NCBI GenBank assembly: GCA_018056405.1
Contig: JAGPFT010000144.1
Location: 1-7,185, forward strand
DNA length: 7,185 nucleotides
Direction of reading: 5' to 3'
From: Anaerolineae bacterium
GTDB lineage: Bacteria; Chloroflexota; Anaerolineae; Aggregatilineales; Aggregatilineaceae
Shown in pieces: positions 1 to 5,710 of the stretch; the first letter of the stretch is position 1; every line of letters begins with the position of its first letter. The notes under the pieces are model-generated. The model had not been told where the DNA came from and ran no database searches. It was given only the letters and a program-made list of their open reading frames with translations. The translations under genes and the position numbers were made by a program.

Positions 1-586
1 TGTCGCGCACATTGTACAGCTCGCGCACGGTTTTCGGCAGGACGATGCGCGTGGCGTCGCCGGCGCTGAACTGCGGGTGCGCGGCCCACAGCGCCGCGAT
101 GGGGTGCGCGCCGGCGTTGGTGGCGGTGTAGCTCAGGCGCAAGGTGGCGGGATCGTCCAGGTGCAGGGTGCGCGTCAGGCGGTAGGGCAGAGCGCGCCCG
201 TCCACGCCGAGCGTCAGCGCGCCGCCGTCCGCCGCGATCACCTCCCAGGGCAGCGCCCACACTTCGCCGTGATCGGGCAGCGCCGCGCCCGCGTAGGGGC
301 CGGGCTGCGGGTAGGCGCAGGGTTTGATTGTGGGAAACATCTCGTCCCAGCCACTCATGTCCTGCGCAGTGAAAACCGCGCCGTAAGCGAGCGGGCCAAA
401 GGGACGGTTGGCGGGGGCCACCAGCCACTCGTGCCCGGCGATCTTGTCGTAGATCGAGACGATCTTGGCTCCCACCCCCGGTGTGGTCACGACGCGCAGC
501 CGGGCGCTTTCGAGCGTCCAGGTGGGCTGCCCGCGCCATTCGGTGGGGGCGAGAATGAGGTCGCGCGCCAGGAGAGTGCCGGTCAT
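1..586 (-). CDS. Aldose 1-epimerase (galactose mutarotase)-like protein, 3' end outside window
   Basis: This is the N-terminal 195 residues of a protein of the aldose-1-epimerase superfamily, beta-sandwich enzymes that interconvert alpha and beta anomers of sugars, usually in the cytoplasm. I translated it from the ATG at 586; the frame stays open to the window edge. Family-like segments are GWDEMFPTIKP (79-89), LPDHGEVWALPWEV (103-116) and WAAHPQF (167-173). His106 and His170 are the likely sugar-contacting or catalytic histidines by analogy with the family. The usual length is about 300-340 residues, so roughly a third is missing. There is no signal peptide. The start lies 3 bp after the permease stop and has an AAGGG ribosome-binding site, so the two genes are almost certainly co-transcribed and translationally coupled. 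Which sugar it acts on is not visible. A related non-epimerase sugar-binding member of the same fold is possible. Confidence 0.82.
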   Translation of the reverse strand, partial: MTGTLLARDLILAPTEWRGQPTWTLESARLRVVTTPGVGAKIVSIYDKIAGHEWLVAPANRPFGPLAYGAVFTAQDMSGWDEMFPTIKPCAYPQPGPYAGAALPDHGEVWALPWEVIAADGGALTLGVDGRALPYRLTRTLHLDDPATLRLSYTATNAGAHPIAALWAAHPQFSAGDATRIVLPKTVRELYNVRD

Positions 587-589
587 CGT

Positions 590-1423
590 TCAGCCCTTGA
601 GCGCGCCGAGGGTCATGCCCTTGACGATGTGTTTCTGGGCGACGAAGACCAGGATCAGCGCCGGAATAGTGGCGAAGAACGCGGCGGCGGCCATCTCGCC
701 GTAGCGGATGTTGTATTCCTGGGCGAAGGCGGCGATGCCGACGGGGATGGTCATCGCTTTGGGCGTGCTGCTCAGCGTGAGGGCGAAGAGGAAGTCCTTC
801 CAGCTAAAGACGAAGACCAGCACGCTCGTCGCGGCAATGCCCGGCTTGGCCAGGGGCAAAGCGATGCGCAGGAAGGTTTGCAGGCGGCTGCACCCGTCAA
901 TGGCGGCGGCCTCCTCCAGTTCGATGGGGATGTCGGCGAAGAAGCTGTGCAGCATCCAGAAGGCCAGCGGCAGGTTCATGATCGAGTGGGCCATGGTGAT
1001 GGCAATGGGCGTGTCGTAGAAGCCGAGGGTGCGGGCGATGATGAAAAAAGGCCCGACGAAGATGATCGGCGGCAGCATGTTGATGAAGAGCAGCCAGCCC
1101 ATGACCAGCCTGCTGATCAGCCTGCGCCAGTGGAAGCGGCTCATGCTGTACGCGCCCAGGGCGGCGATGACCTGGACGAGCAGCAGGCTCAGCAGGCCGA
1201 CAACTACGCTGTTGCGCGTCAGGTCAGTGAAGTTGTTGCGGTCGCTCATGAAAAGCTGCTCGTAGTTGCGCGTGGTCGGCGTGAAACTCCACGAGCCGGA
1301 GATGATGTCGCGGAACAGCTTGAGCGAGGTCAGGAAGGTGTAGACCACTGGCCCCAGGATGATCAGCGCGACGACGATCAGCACCAGGTGTAGCAGGAGG
1401 GTTCGGGGATTGAGCTTGATCAT
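590..1423 (-). CDS. Carbohydrate ABC transporter permease, MalG-type (CUT1)
   Basis: This is an inner-membrane permease of the CUT1 sugar importer class, 277 residues and typical in length for MalG/UgpE proteins. About six membrane segments are visible, beginning with 9-31 and followed by about 72-94, 106-130, 138-160, 197-217 and 243-263. The EAA loop that docks the ATPase is clear at 170-194 (EEAAAIDG followed by LQTFLRIALPLAKP). The C-terminus, VAQKHIVKGMTLGALKG, is characteristic of the family. It pairs with the MalF-type permease directly upstream. The gap is 15 bp, and a GAGAAGG ribosome-binding site overlaps the upstream stop codon, which supports the ATG at 1423. The substrate is not determined by the sequence. 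Confidence 0.95.
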   Translation of the reverse strand: MIKLNPRTLLLHLVLIVVALIILGPVVYTFLTSLKLFRDIISGSWSFTPTTRNYEQLFMSDRNNFTDLTRNSVVVGLLSLLLVQVIAALGAYSMSRFHWRRLISRLVMGWLLFINMLPPIIFVGPFFIIARTLGFYDTPIAITMAHSIMNLPLAFWMLHSFFADIPIELEEAAAIDGCSRLQTFLRIALPLAKPGIAATSVLVFVFSWKDFLFALTLSSTPKAMTIPVGIAAFAQEYNIRYGEMAAAAFFATIPALILVFVAQKHIVKGMTLGALKG

Positions 1424-1438
1424 GGCTGCGCCGCCTTC

Positions 1439-2368
1439 TCACCGCATCTTGTTGACGTAGGAATTGAGCCACTGGTAGGCCACCACAAAGACCGACATGA
1501 TCAGCGCCGTGATCAGCGCCAGCAGCGCGCCATAGCCCATGCGCCCCTGCACGAAGAAGACCTTGTAGACGTAGAGGCTGATCACCTCGCTGGACGTGCC
1601 GGGGCCGCCGCCGGTCAGCAGGAAGATCTGGTCGAAGACCTTGAAGGCCAGGATCGTGCGCAGCATCAGGGCGACAATGATCGTCGGGCGCAGCAGCGGC
1701 AGGAAGATATGCCGGTAGACCTGGACTTCGCTGGCCCCGTCCACGCGGGCGGCCTCGCCCAGCTCGTGCGGCAATGATTCCACCCCGGCCAGCATGATCA
1801 AAAAGACGAAGCTCGTCCAGTGCCACACGTCCACGATGACGACGGAGGCCAGGGCCAGGTCGGGGTCAGCCGTCCACAGCGGCGGTTGCTGGACGCCTAG
1901 CTCGATGAGAATCTGGTTGATGACGCCGTAGTTGTAGTCATACATCAGCCGCCACATGGCGCTGATGGCGATGGGCGGGATGAGCAGCGGGATCATGTAG
2001 ACGCTGCGGTAGAACCAGGCGAAGTGCCTCACCCGGCTGACCAGGATGGCCAGCAGCAAGCCCAGCACTCCCTCGATGAACACCGAGGCCACGACGAAGA
2101 CCAGCGTGTTGCGCAGCGCGTCGGGCACGACCACATCGTGGCTCAGCGTGGTGAAGTGATCCAGCCCGACATACGACCAGACGAGCTTGCCCTTGACGAA
2201 CTCAACATCCGACAGGCTGAGCCGGAGCAACTGGCCGACGGGGTAGAGGGTGAGAACGGCCATGAAGACGAGCGTTGGCAGCAGCGCCCAGTACTTGAAG
2301 TTCCGATCCAGAAAGGTTCCCAGGCGGCGCTGCTCGTTGCCTGGCCTGCGAAGGGTAGTGGTCGCCAT
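1439..2368 (-). CDS. Carbohydrate ABC transporter permease, MalF-type (CUT1)
   Basis: This is the second membrane permease of the importer, 309 residues from the ATG at 2368. It has six predicted membrane segments (about 26-46, 87-110, 119-140, 172-195, 229-249 and 277-299), an EAA loop at 205-228 (EAARVDG followed by HIFLPLLRP) and the MalF-like TGGGPGTSSEVISLYVYK segment at about 252-269. A longer reading from a GTG at 2443 would add 25 residues. I reject it because those codons run into repeat unit A, while the ATG at 2368 has a GGAGAG ribosome-binding site 8 nt upstream and gives a normal family length. The gene is separated from the binding-protein gene by 529 bp holding a hairpin and two repeat elements, so its expression may differ from that of the binding protein. 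Confidence 0.94.
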   Translation of the reverse strand: MATTTLRRPGNEQRRLGTFLDRNFKYWALLPTLVFMAVLTLYPVGQLLRLSLSDVEFVKGKLVWSYVGLDHFTTLSHDVVVPDALRNTLVFVVASVFIEGVLGLLLAILVSRVRHFAWFYRSVYMIPLLIPPIAISAMWRLMYDYNYGVINQILIELGVQQPPLWTADPDLALASVVIVDVWHWTSFVFLIMLAGVESLPHELGEAARVDGASEVQVYRHIFLPLLRPTIIVALMLRTILAFKVFDQIFLLTGGGPGTSSEVISLYVYKVFFVQGRMGYGALLALITALIMSVFVVAYQWLNSYVNKMR

Positions 2369-2376
2369 CGTGCGCG

Positions 2377-2382
2377 CTCTCC
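2377..2382 (-). promoter_or_regulatory. Ribosome-binding site deciding the MalF-type permease start
   Basis: On the minus strand GGAGAG lies 8 nt before the ATG at 2368. It supports this start over the GTG at 2443, whose only SD-like sequence (AGGT) is the edge of a repeat core. Confidence 0.75.
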
Positions 2383-2608
2383 AGCGGTAGGTTGGGGGCG
2401 GACAGGCGTTGAGATCGGCTTGTAAGCTGAGGCAAGTCTTCACTTTACCTCACCCCCGCTCGGCGCTGGCGCGCCTTGCCTCCCCCTCTCCGTTGACGGA
2501 GAGGGGGAAGAGCCGAGCGCAGCGAGGCCAGGGGGTGAGGTTGATCGGTCGCCCTCTCAATGCTTCTCACGCTGCTGTCCGCCCCTGAACCAGCAATAGG
2601 TTGGGGGC
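2382..2608. mobile_element. Repeat unit A: 209-bp unit with an 18-bp direct repeat at its ends
   Basis: The core palindrome (2448-2540) is bracketed by near-identical 18-mers, CAGCGGTAGGTTGGGGGC at 2382-2399 and CAGCAATAGGTTGGGGGC at 2591-2608, which match at 16 of 18 positions and start exactly 209 bp apart. The left flank (2397-2447) matches the left flank of core E (5953-6003), and the right flank (2541-2578) matches the right flank of core D (5888-5925). Unit A is therefore a circularly permuted version of the D-E interval. It has no terminal GGGTG repeat like elements B and C. Its left end touches the ribosome-binding site of the MalF-type permease. Confidence 0.7.
2448..2540 (+). repeat. 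Palindromic core repeat, copy A (93 bp)
   Basis: The ends are CCTCACCCCC and GGGGGTGAGG. The central perfect 12-bp inverted repeat is CCCCCTCTCCGT (2482-2493) with ACGGAGAGGGGG (2496-2507) and a 2-nt loop. Two further pairings cross each other: GCTCGGC (2458-2464) with GCCGAGC (2512-2518), and GCCTTGC (2473-2479) with GCGAGGC (2522-2528), the latter through one G-U wobble. It has the same orientation as copies C, D and E. Confidence 0.9.
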
Positions 2609-2625
2609 CAGTGGTGCTGTTCTCC

Positions 2626-2809
2626 GGGTGTGTAAAGGTTGTCAGCGCCGTGCGCGAGGCTGGCAGTAGCCTCACCCCCAGCCTCGCTGCGCTCGGCTTG
2701 CCCCCTCTCCACGACGTGGAGAGGGGGCGGCGAGGCTCACGTCAGTGGGCCGAGCGGGGGTGAGGCTAAGGAGCACACCCACACTGCCTGACAGGTTTTG
2801 CACGCACCC
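2626..2809 (-). mobile_element. MITE-like element B, 184 bp, with TIRs and 8-bp target duplication
   Basis: This is a non-coding element with imperfect terminal inverted repeats. The left end reads GGGTGTGTAAAGG...TGTCAG. The right end, on the other strand, reads GGGTGCGTGCAAAACC...TGTCAG. It is flanked immediately by TGTTCTCC (2618-2625) and TGTTCTCA (2810-2817), an 8-bp direct repeat with one mismatch, as expected of a target-site duplication. It carries core copy B and is inverted relative to element C. There is no transposase, so it would need one supplied from elsewhere. Several IS families give 8-bp duplications (ISL3, IS256, ISAs1, IS66), and I cannot assign one. Confidence 0.78.
2670..2765 (-). 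repeat. Palindromic core repeat, copy B (96 bp, inverted)
   Basis: This is the same core as the other four but in opposite orientation. The central inverted repeat is perfect over 13 bp (CCCCCTCTCCACG at 2701-2713 with CGTGGAGAGGGGG at 2715-2727), with a single-base loop. The two crossing 7-bp pairings are fully conserved. It is the most diverged copy between the crossing arms, where it is slightly longer. Confidence 0.88.
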
Positions 2810-2837
2810 TGTTCTCACCGGTCCGGCGACTCAGCGC

Positions 2838-2871
2838 GGGGGCGCTGCGCAGGGATGAGCGCAGCGCCCCC
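2838..2871 (-). terminator. Strong GC hairpin after the binding-protein gene
   Basis: GGGGGCGCTGCGC (2838-2850) and GCGCAGCGCCCCC (2859-2871) form a perfect 13-bp stem with an 8-nt loop. It lies 26 bp beyond the binding-protein stop codon on the minus strand. No T-run follows on that strand, so it is not a textbook intrinsic terminator. It may block 3' exonucleases or act as a partial terminator, keeping binding-protein mRNA more abundant than permease mRNA. Confidence 0.62.
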
Positions 2872-2897
2872 TGACCGTGCCGGTGCCCGTAAGCCGG

Positions 2898-4265
2898 CTA
2901 GGTGAGCGGCTTGACGTTATACCCGCCGCTGACCAGAATGCGGTGAATCTCCTTGGTGGCCTCGGCCATCGCCTCCTCAGGCGACAACTCGTCAATGAGC
3001 GCCTGGGTGATGCGGCGGTCAACGACCTCCACGATCTGCGGCGTCTCGGTCAGGCGCGGCTGCGCCTTAATGAAGGGCGTGCTCTCGCCCATGGCCCTCA
3101 TCCACCAGCCCAGCTTGGGGTCTTCTGACAGCTCTTCGTAGACATCCTGGCGGACAGGGATGGCACCAGCCAGGGCGTAGTAGAGTTGAGCGTCTTTGGT
3201 CAGCGCCCATTCCAGGAAGGTGAGGGCAGACATTTTGCGCACTTCGGGCAGGTTGTGGGGAATGCCCATCACCCAGATGCCGGACATCGTGGCGCGCCCG
3301 CCAGGGCCGCCGGGCACAACGCTCGCGCCCATCTTGCCGACCACGACCGACGCATCCGGATCGTCGAGGTTGGGCGCTGCTGCACCGACCATGTGCACCT
3401 GAGCCAGACGCCCGCTGGCCATCAGCGCCAGGTTCTCGGCCTGGCCCATAGCGTTGACGTTGGCCGGGCCATATTCCTTGCCCAGCCGCAGCCAGGTCTT
3501 GAGCGCTTCGACCGCGCCCGGATCGGCCAGGCCGACCGCCCACTCGCCGCTCGCCGGGTCGAGGCTGATGATGCTGGTACCGTAGCTATGCAGATACGCC
3601 TGGAACTCCCAGTTGCCAGGGACAGCACGCAACGAGAAGCCGTGCATCTCCGGCGGGTTGTGGAAGACCTGGGCGATACTCTCGACCTCATCCCAGGTGG
3701 TGGGGGCGACCAGACCTTTCTCGTCGAACAGGTCTCGGCGGTAGAAGAACAACTGGATGTTGCCATTGATCGGCAGGCCGTACAGCGCGCCGTCTGCCGA
3801 GGAGTAGTGCAGGGCCTCGTCCCAGCGCGTCGCCGCGTCGTACTCGATCACGTTCGGGTCTAGCTCGAAATCCGGGTTGATCTCGTGGATGGGTGTCACC
3901 AGCCCGCCCGCGTAGAACTGCATGTACCACTGCTCGTTGAGGTTGAGAATGTCGAACTCGCTTTCGCTGCCCTGCACCGCGTTGCGCGACTTTTCGAGCA
4001 TCCCAGGAAAGGGCGTGACGTTGAGTTTGACATCGTTGCCGGTGGTCTCGACGTACTGCTTGACCAGCGCCTCAAAGCCAGGGAACCAGGGCGAGTCGTT
4101 GATCAGGATGGTGATCGTCTCGATCTGGGCGCGGCGGCGCAGGAAGTGGATGGAGCTGGCCTTCTCGGCGAAGCTGATGCCAGGCGCGCTGGCCAGCAGG
4201 ACGCCCGAAGCAGCCGCTCCCTTCAGGAAATTGCGGCGGGAAATGCGGTGATCATTAAGGCTCAT
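2898..4265 (-). CDS. Tat-exported extracellular sugar-binding protein (ABC importer, CUT1)
   Basis: This is a family 1 extracellular solute-binding protein that captures the saccharide outside the membrane and delivers it to the two permeases. It has 455 residues from the second of two adjacent ATG codons. AAGGAG sits 6 nt before that ATG but only 3 nt before the first one (4268), which would add a single Met. The N-terminus carries a twin-arginine signal, SRRNFLK (9-15), then a hydrophobic stretch ending GISFA (about 29-33), so it is probably exported folded through Tat. I see no lipobox Cys, and how the mature protein is retained at the surface is unclear. Binding-protein features include a GLPINGNIQLFFYRRDLF segment (about 165-182), PTTWDEV, and the late FLEWALTKDAQLYYALAGAIPVRQDV block. 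The C-terminus EEAMAEATKEIHRIL is typical. The substrate is unknown. Confidence 0.94.
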   Translation of the reverse strand: MSLNDHRISRRNFLKGAAASGVLLASAPGISFAEKASSIHFLRRRAQIETITILINDSPWFPGFEALVKQYVETTGNDVKLNVTPFPGMLEKSRNAVQGSESEFDILNLNEQWYMQFYAGGLVTPIHEINPDFELDPNVIEYDAATRWDEALHYSSADGALYGLPINGNIQLFFYRRDLFDEKGLVAPTTWDEVESIAQVFHNPPEMHGFSLRAVPGNWEFQAYLHSYGTSIISLDPASGEWAVGLADPGAVEALKTWLRLGKEYGPANVNAMGQAENLALMASGRLAQVHMVGAAAPNLDDPDASVVVGKMGASVVPGGPGGRATMSGIWVMGIPHNLPEVRKMSALTFLEWALTKDAQLYYALAGAIPVRQDVYEELSEDPKLGWWMRAMGESTPFIKAQPRLTETPQIVEVVDRRITQALIDELSPEEAMAEATKEIHRILVSGGYNVKPLT

Positions 4266-4268
4266 CAT

Positions 4269-4384
4269 GAACTCCTTTTCTAACGGCTAAGACCTTGCGA
4301 TGAAGAGGTCGGACAATCTCGGCGCTGAACCTGGCAAAGTCGTGCGGATGAATGAGGATCGGCGTCCCTCCTTTGATAGGTGGC
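4269..4384. other. 116-bp gap between regulator and binding-protein genes
   Basis: I see no convincing promoter, operator or terminator here. Both neighbours are on the minus strand, so transcription may continue through from the regulator. The gap contains an unused Shine-Dalgarno sequence (AAAGGAGG on the minus strand, 4367-4374) followed by an open frame with no ATG, GTG or TTG at a proper distance. It may be a remnant of a lost small gene or chance. Confidence 0.45.
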
Positions 4385-5404
4385 TCAGATCGAGCGCACT
4401 GGCCCGCTTGAGCCACGAACAATAAGCTCGGTCGGCAGCAGTACCTGGCGCGACGGATGCCCGTTCGCCTGCTTGCCAAGCTGCTCCAGCAGCATCTCGG
4501 CGGCCAGGGACCCCTTGCGGTAAGCGTCCTGGCGGATGGTGGTCAGCGGCGGGCTGGCCAGCCGGGCGATCAGCGCGTCGTCGGAGCCGACGACGGAGAT
4601 GTCGCCGGGCACCTGGTAGCCAAGCTCCTGCAAAAGCTGGATCAGTTGGATGGCCATCATGTCATCGCTGCAGGCGAAAGCAGTGGGCGGGTCGGGACGC
4701 TGGAGCAGGGCCATCACCGCCGCCTTGCTGGCGCTGACGTAGGGCTGGCTGCGCACCACCAGGTCTTCGCGGATGTCCTGGCCGTGCTCGGCCAGCGCCC
4801 GGCGGTAGCCGCGCAACAGCAGGCGGGCGTAGGTCTTGTTGGGCGGGCTGATCAGGAAGGCGAACTGGCGGTGGCCGAGCGCCCACAGGTGTTCCAGCGC
4901 CTGCACAGCTCCACCCTCGAAATCCACGTCCACCCAATGGGCGGGCGTGCCGTTGTCGCTGACGCGCTGAGTGAGCACATAGGGAATATCGCCCTCCAGC
5001 AAGATCGGCAGGAAGGGATTGTCCACCGGCATACTCATCAGGATCAGCCCATCCACGCGCCGCTGGTGGTACAGGTCGGTGTAGGGTGTCTCGTGGCGCG
5101 CGAAGTGGACGAGCATGTCGAAGTTGTGGCGGCTGAGCACGCGCGAGATGCCGCGCAGGTTCTCGCTGTAGAGCGGGTAGCCGAACACGTCTTCGGCGCT
5201 CTCGTCAATGATCACGCCGACGGTGTTGGTGCGACCCTGCACCAGGCCGCGCGCCAACATGCTGGGCTGGTAGCCGAGGGCGTCAATCACCGCCTGGACG
5301 CGCTGGCGCGTGGCCTCGGCCACGTCGGGGTGATCGTTGATCACCCGCGATACGGTCTTCTTGGAGACCTCGGCGGCGCGAGCGACATCGGTGATGGTGA
5401 CCAC
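4385..5404 (-). CDS. LacI-family transcriptional regulator
   Basis: This is a DNA-binding repressor that probably controls the sugar-uptake operon in response to a saccharide. The start is taken as the GTG at 5404 (339 residues, the usual family size), because GGAG lies 8 nt before it and the protein then begins MVTITDVARAAEV. The helix-turn-helix occupies about 4-23 (TITDVARAAEVSKKTVSRVIN) and the hinge helix with LARGL about 47-59, followed by RTNTVGVIIDES opening the periplasmic-binding-protein-like effector domain. The late VGSDDALIARLASPPLTTIRQD segment is typical. A longer reading from the GTG at 5458 adds 18 residues encoded partly by mobile element C and is rejected. Residue 12 is Glu where Gly is usual in the turn. 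Two operator-like sites in its own upstream region suggest autoregulation. The gene heads a likely operon with the binding protein 119 bp downstream. Confidence 0.93.
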   Translation of the reverse strand: MVTITDVARAAEVSKKTVSRVINDHPDVAEATRQRVQAVIDALGYQPSMLARGLVQGRTNTVGVIIDESAEDVFGYPLYSENLRGISRVLSRHNFDMLVHFARHETPYTDLYHQRRVDGLILMSMPVDNPFLPILLEGDIPYVLTQRVSDNGTPAHWVDVDFEGGAVQALEHLWALGHRQFAFLISPPNKTYARLLLRGYRRALAEHGQDIREDLVVRSQPYVSASKAAVMALLQRPDPPTAFACSDDMMAIQLIQLLQELGYQVPGDISVVGSDDALIARLASPPLTTIRQDAYRKGSLAAEMLLEQLGKQANGHPSRQVLLPTELIVRGSSGPVRSI

Positions 5405-5412
5405 GAGCACGG

Positions 5413-5416
5413 CTCC
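5413..5416 (-). promoter_or_regulatory. Ribosome-binding site deciding the LacI start
   Basis: GGAG on the minus strand has 8 nt of spacing to the GTG at 5404 but only 2 nt to the in-frame GTG at 5410. This favours 5404. Confidence 0.6.
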
Positions 5417-5426
5417 GGGAGCTTGT

Positions 5427-5618
5427 GGGTGCGTGCAAAGCCTGTCAGCCAGGGGCACTGCTCTGCTGCGCCCTGGTTGACCTCACCCCCGCTCGGCGCT
5501 GACGCGCCTCGCCGCCCCTTCCCCGCCGGCGGAGAGGGGCAGGCCGGGCGTAGCGAGGCTGGGGGTGAGGTCAATGCCCCGCGTCCAGCGAGTCGCCGAC
5601 AATCTTTGGCTGGCACCC
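5427..5618 (+). mobile_element. MITE-like element C, 192 bp, with TIRs and 8-bp target duplication
   Basis: The left end is GGGTGCGTGCAAAGCC...TGTCAG (5427-5448). The right end, read on the other strand from 5618, is GGGTGCCAGCCAAAG...TGTCGG, matching the left end at about 16 of 22 positions with one gap. The element is flanked immediately by GAGCTTGT (5419-5426) and GTGCTTGT (5619-5626), which match at 7 of 8 positions and look like a target duplication. It carries core copy C and no coding potential. It sits between the operon promoter and the LacI start codon, so the transcript should read through it. Confidence 0.78.
5481..5570 (+). repeat. Palindromic core repeat, copy C (90 bp, degenerate stem)
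   Basis: This is the same core with perfect CCTCACCCCC/GGGGGTGAGG ends. Its central stem is imperfect: the left arm GCCCCTTCCCCGCC has an extra base and substitutions relative to the right arm GGCGGAGAGGGGC. The crossing pairings persist, one through a G-U wobble (GCTCGGC at 5491-5497 with GCCGGGC downstream). Confidence 0.87.
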
Positions 5619-5641
5619 GTGCTTGTTCGTTTGGCAAGCAC
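5619..5641. repeat. 7-bp inverted repeat in the LacI leader
   Basis: GTGCTTG (5619-5625) and CAAGCAC (5635-5641) are perfect inverted copies 9 nt apart, and a third GTGCTTG lies at 5660-5666. The leftmost copy overlaps the right target duplication of element C. It could form a small leader hairpin or bind a regulator; its function is unknown. Confidence 0.4.
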
Positions 5642-5651
5642 AGAGTATCAT
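5623..5651 (+). promoter_or_regulatory. Candidate plus-strand promoter toward the sulfatase
   Basis: TTGTTC (5623-5628) and TATCAT (5646-5651) are separated by 17 bp. The -10 matches consensus at 5 of 6 positions but the -35 at only 3 of 6. Transcription would start near 5658 and run across the operators, which would place them at about +11 to +35. It is the best candidate I see for the sulfatase, but it is weak and its leader would be over 500 nt. Confidence 0.3.
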
Positions 5652-5668
5652 GAGTTAGGGTGCTTGCT

Positions 5669-5692
5669 GACAACGGTGCCGACACCGGTGTC
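5669..5692. promoter_or_regulatory. Two abutting LacI-type operator sites
   Basis: GACACCGGTGTC (5681-5692) is a perfect 12-bp palindrome with the central CG typical of LacI-family operators. Directly beside it lies GACAACGGTGCC (5669-5680), matching at 10 of 12 positions and only partly palindromic. For the minus-strand promoter at 5702-5730 they fall at about +4 to +27, where a bound repressor would block transcription. The likely ligand is the LacI protein encoded downstream. Confidence 0.72.
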
Positions 5693-5697
5693 AATAC

Positions 5698-5710
5698 CCC
5701 TATCATAGGG
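5698..5710. repeat. Short palindrome covering the -10 element
   Basis: CCCTAT, C, ATAGGG forms a perfect 6-bp palindrome around one base and spans the minus-strand -10 hexamer. It may be coincidental, since a TATGAT-like -10 contributes part of the symmetry, or it may bind a second regulator. Confidence 0.35.

Noticed and set aside
77..1393. 438-codon open frame on the plus strand opposite the mutarotase-like and MalG-type genes
   Set aside because: It is rich in Gly, Gln, Asp and Glu with no recognisable domain, and it lies antisense to two well-supported genes. GC-rich codon use on the minus strand explains the lack of stops.
2445..2763. Small open frames inside the A-B repeat region
   Set aside because: They consist of translated repeat sequence, resemble no protein, and similar translations arise from each core copy.
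2838..2871. Classic intrinsic terminator
   Set aside because: The stem is strong but no T-run follows on the minus strand, so I kept it only as a hairpin with uncertain terminator function.
4269..4384. Separate promoter or operator for the binding-protein gene
   Set aside because: I found no spaced -35/-10 pair and no copy of the GACACCGGTGTC-type motif.
4457..5653. 398-codon open frame on the plus strand opposite the LacI gene
   Set aside because: It is an antisense shadow of a clear LacI protein and runs through element C, with no domain or ribosome-binding site.
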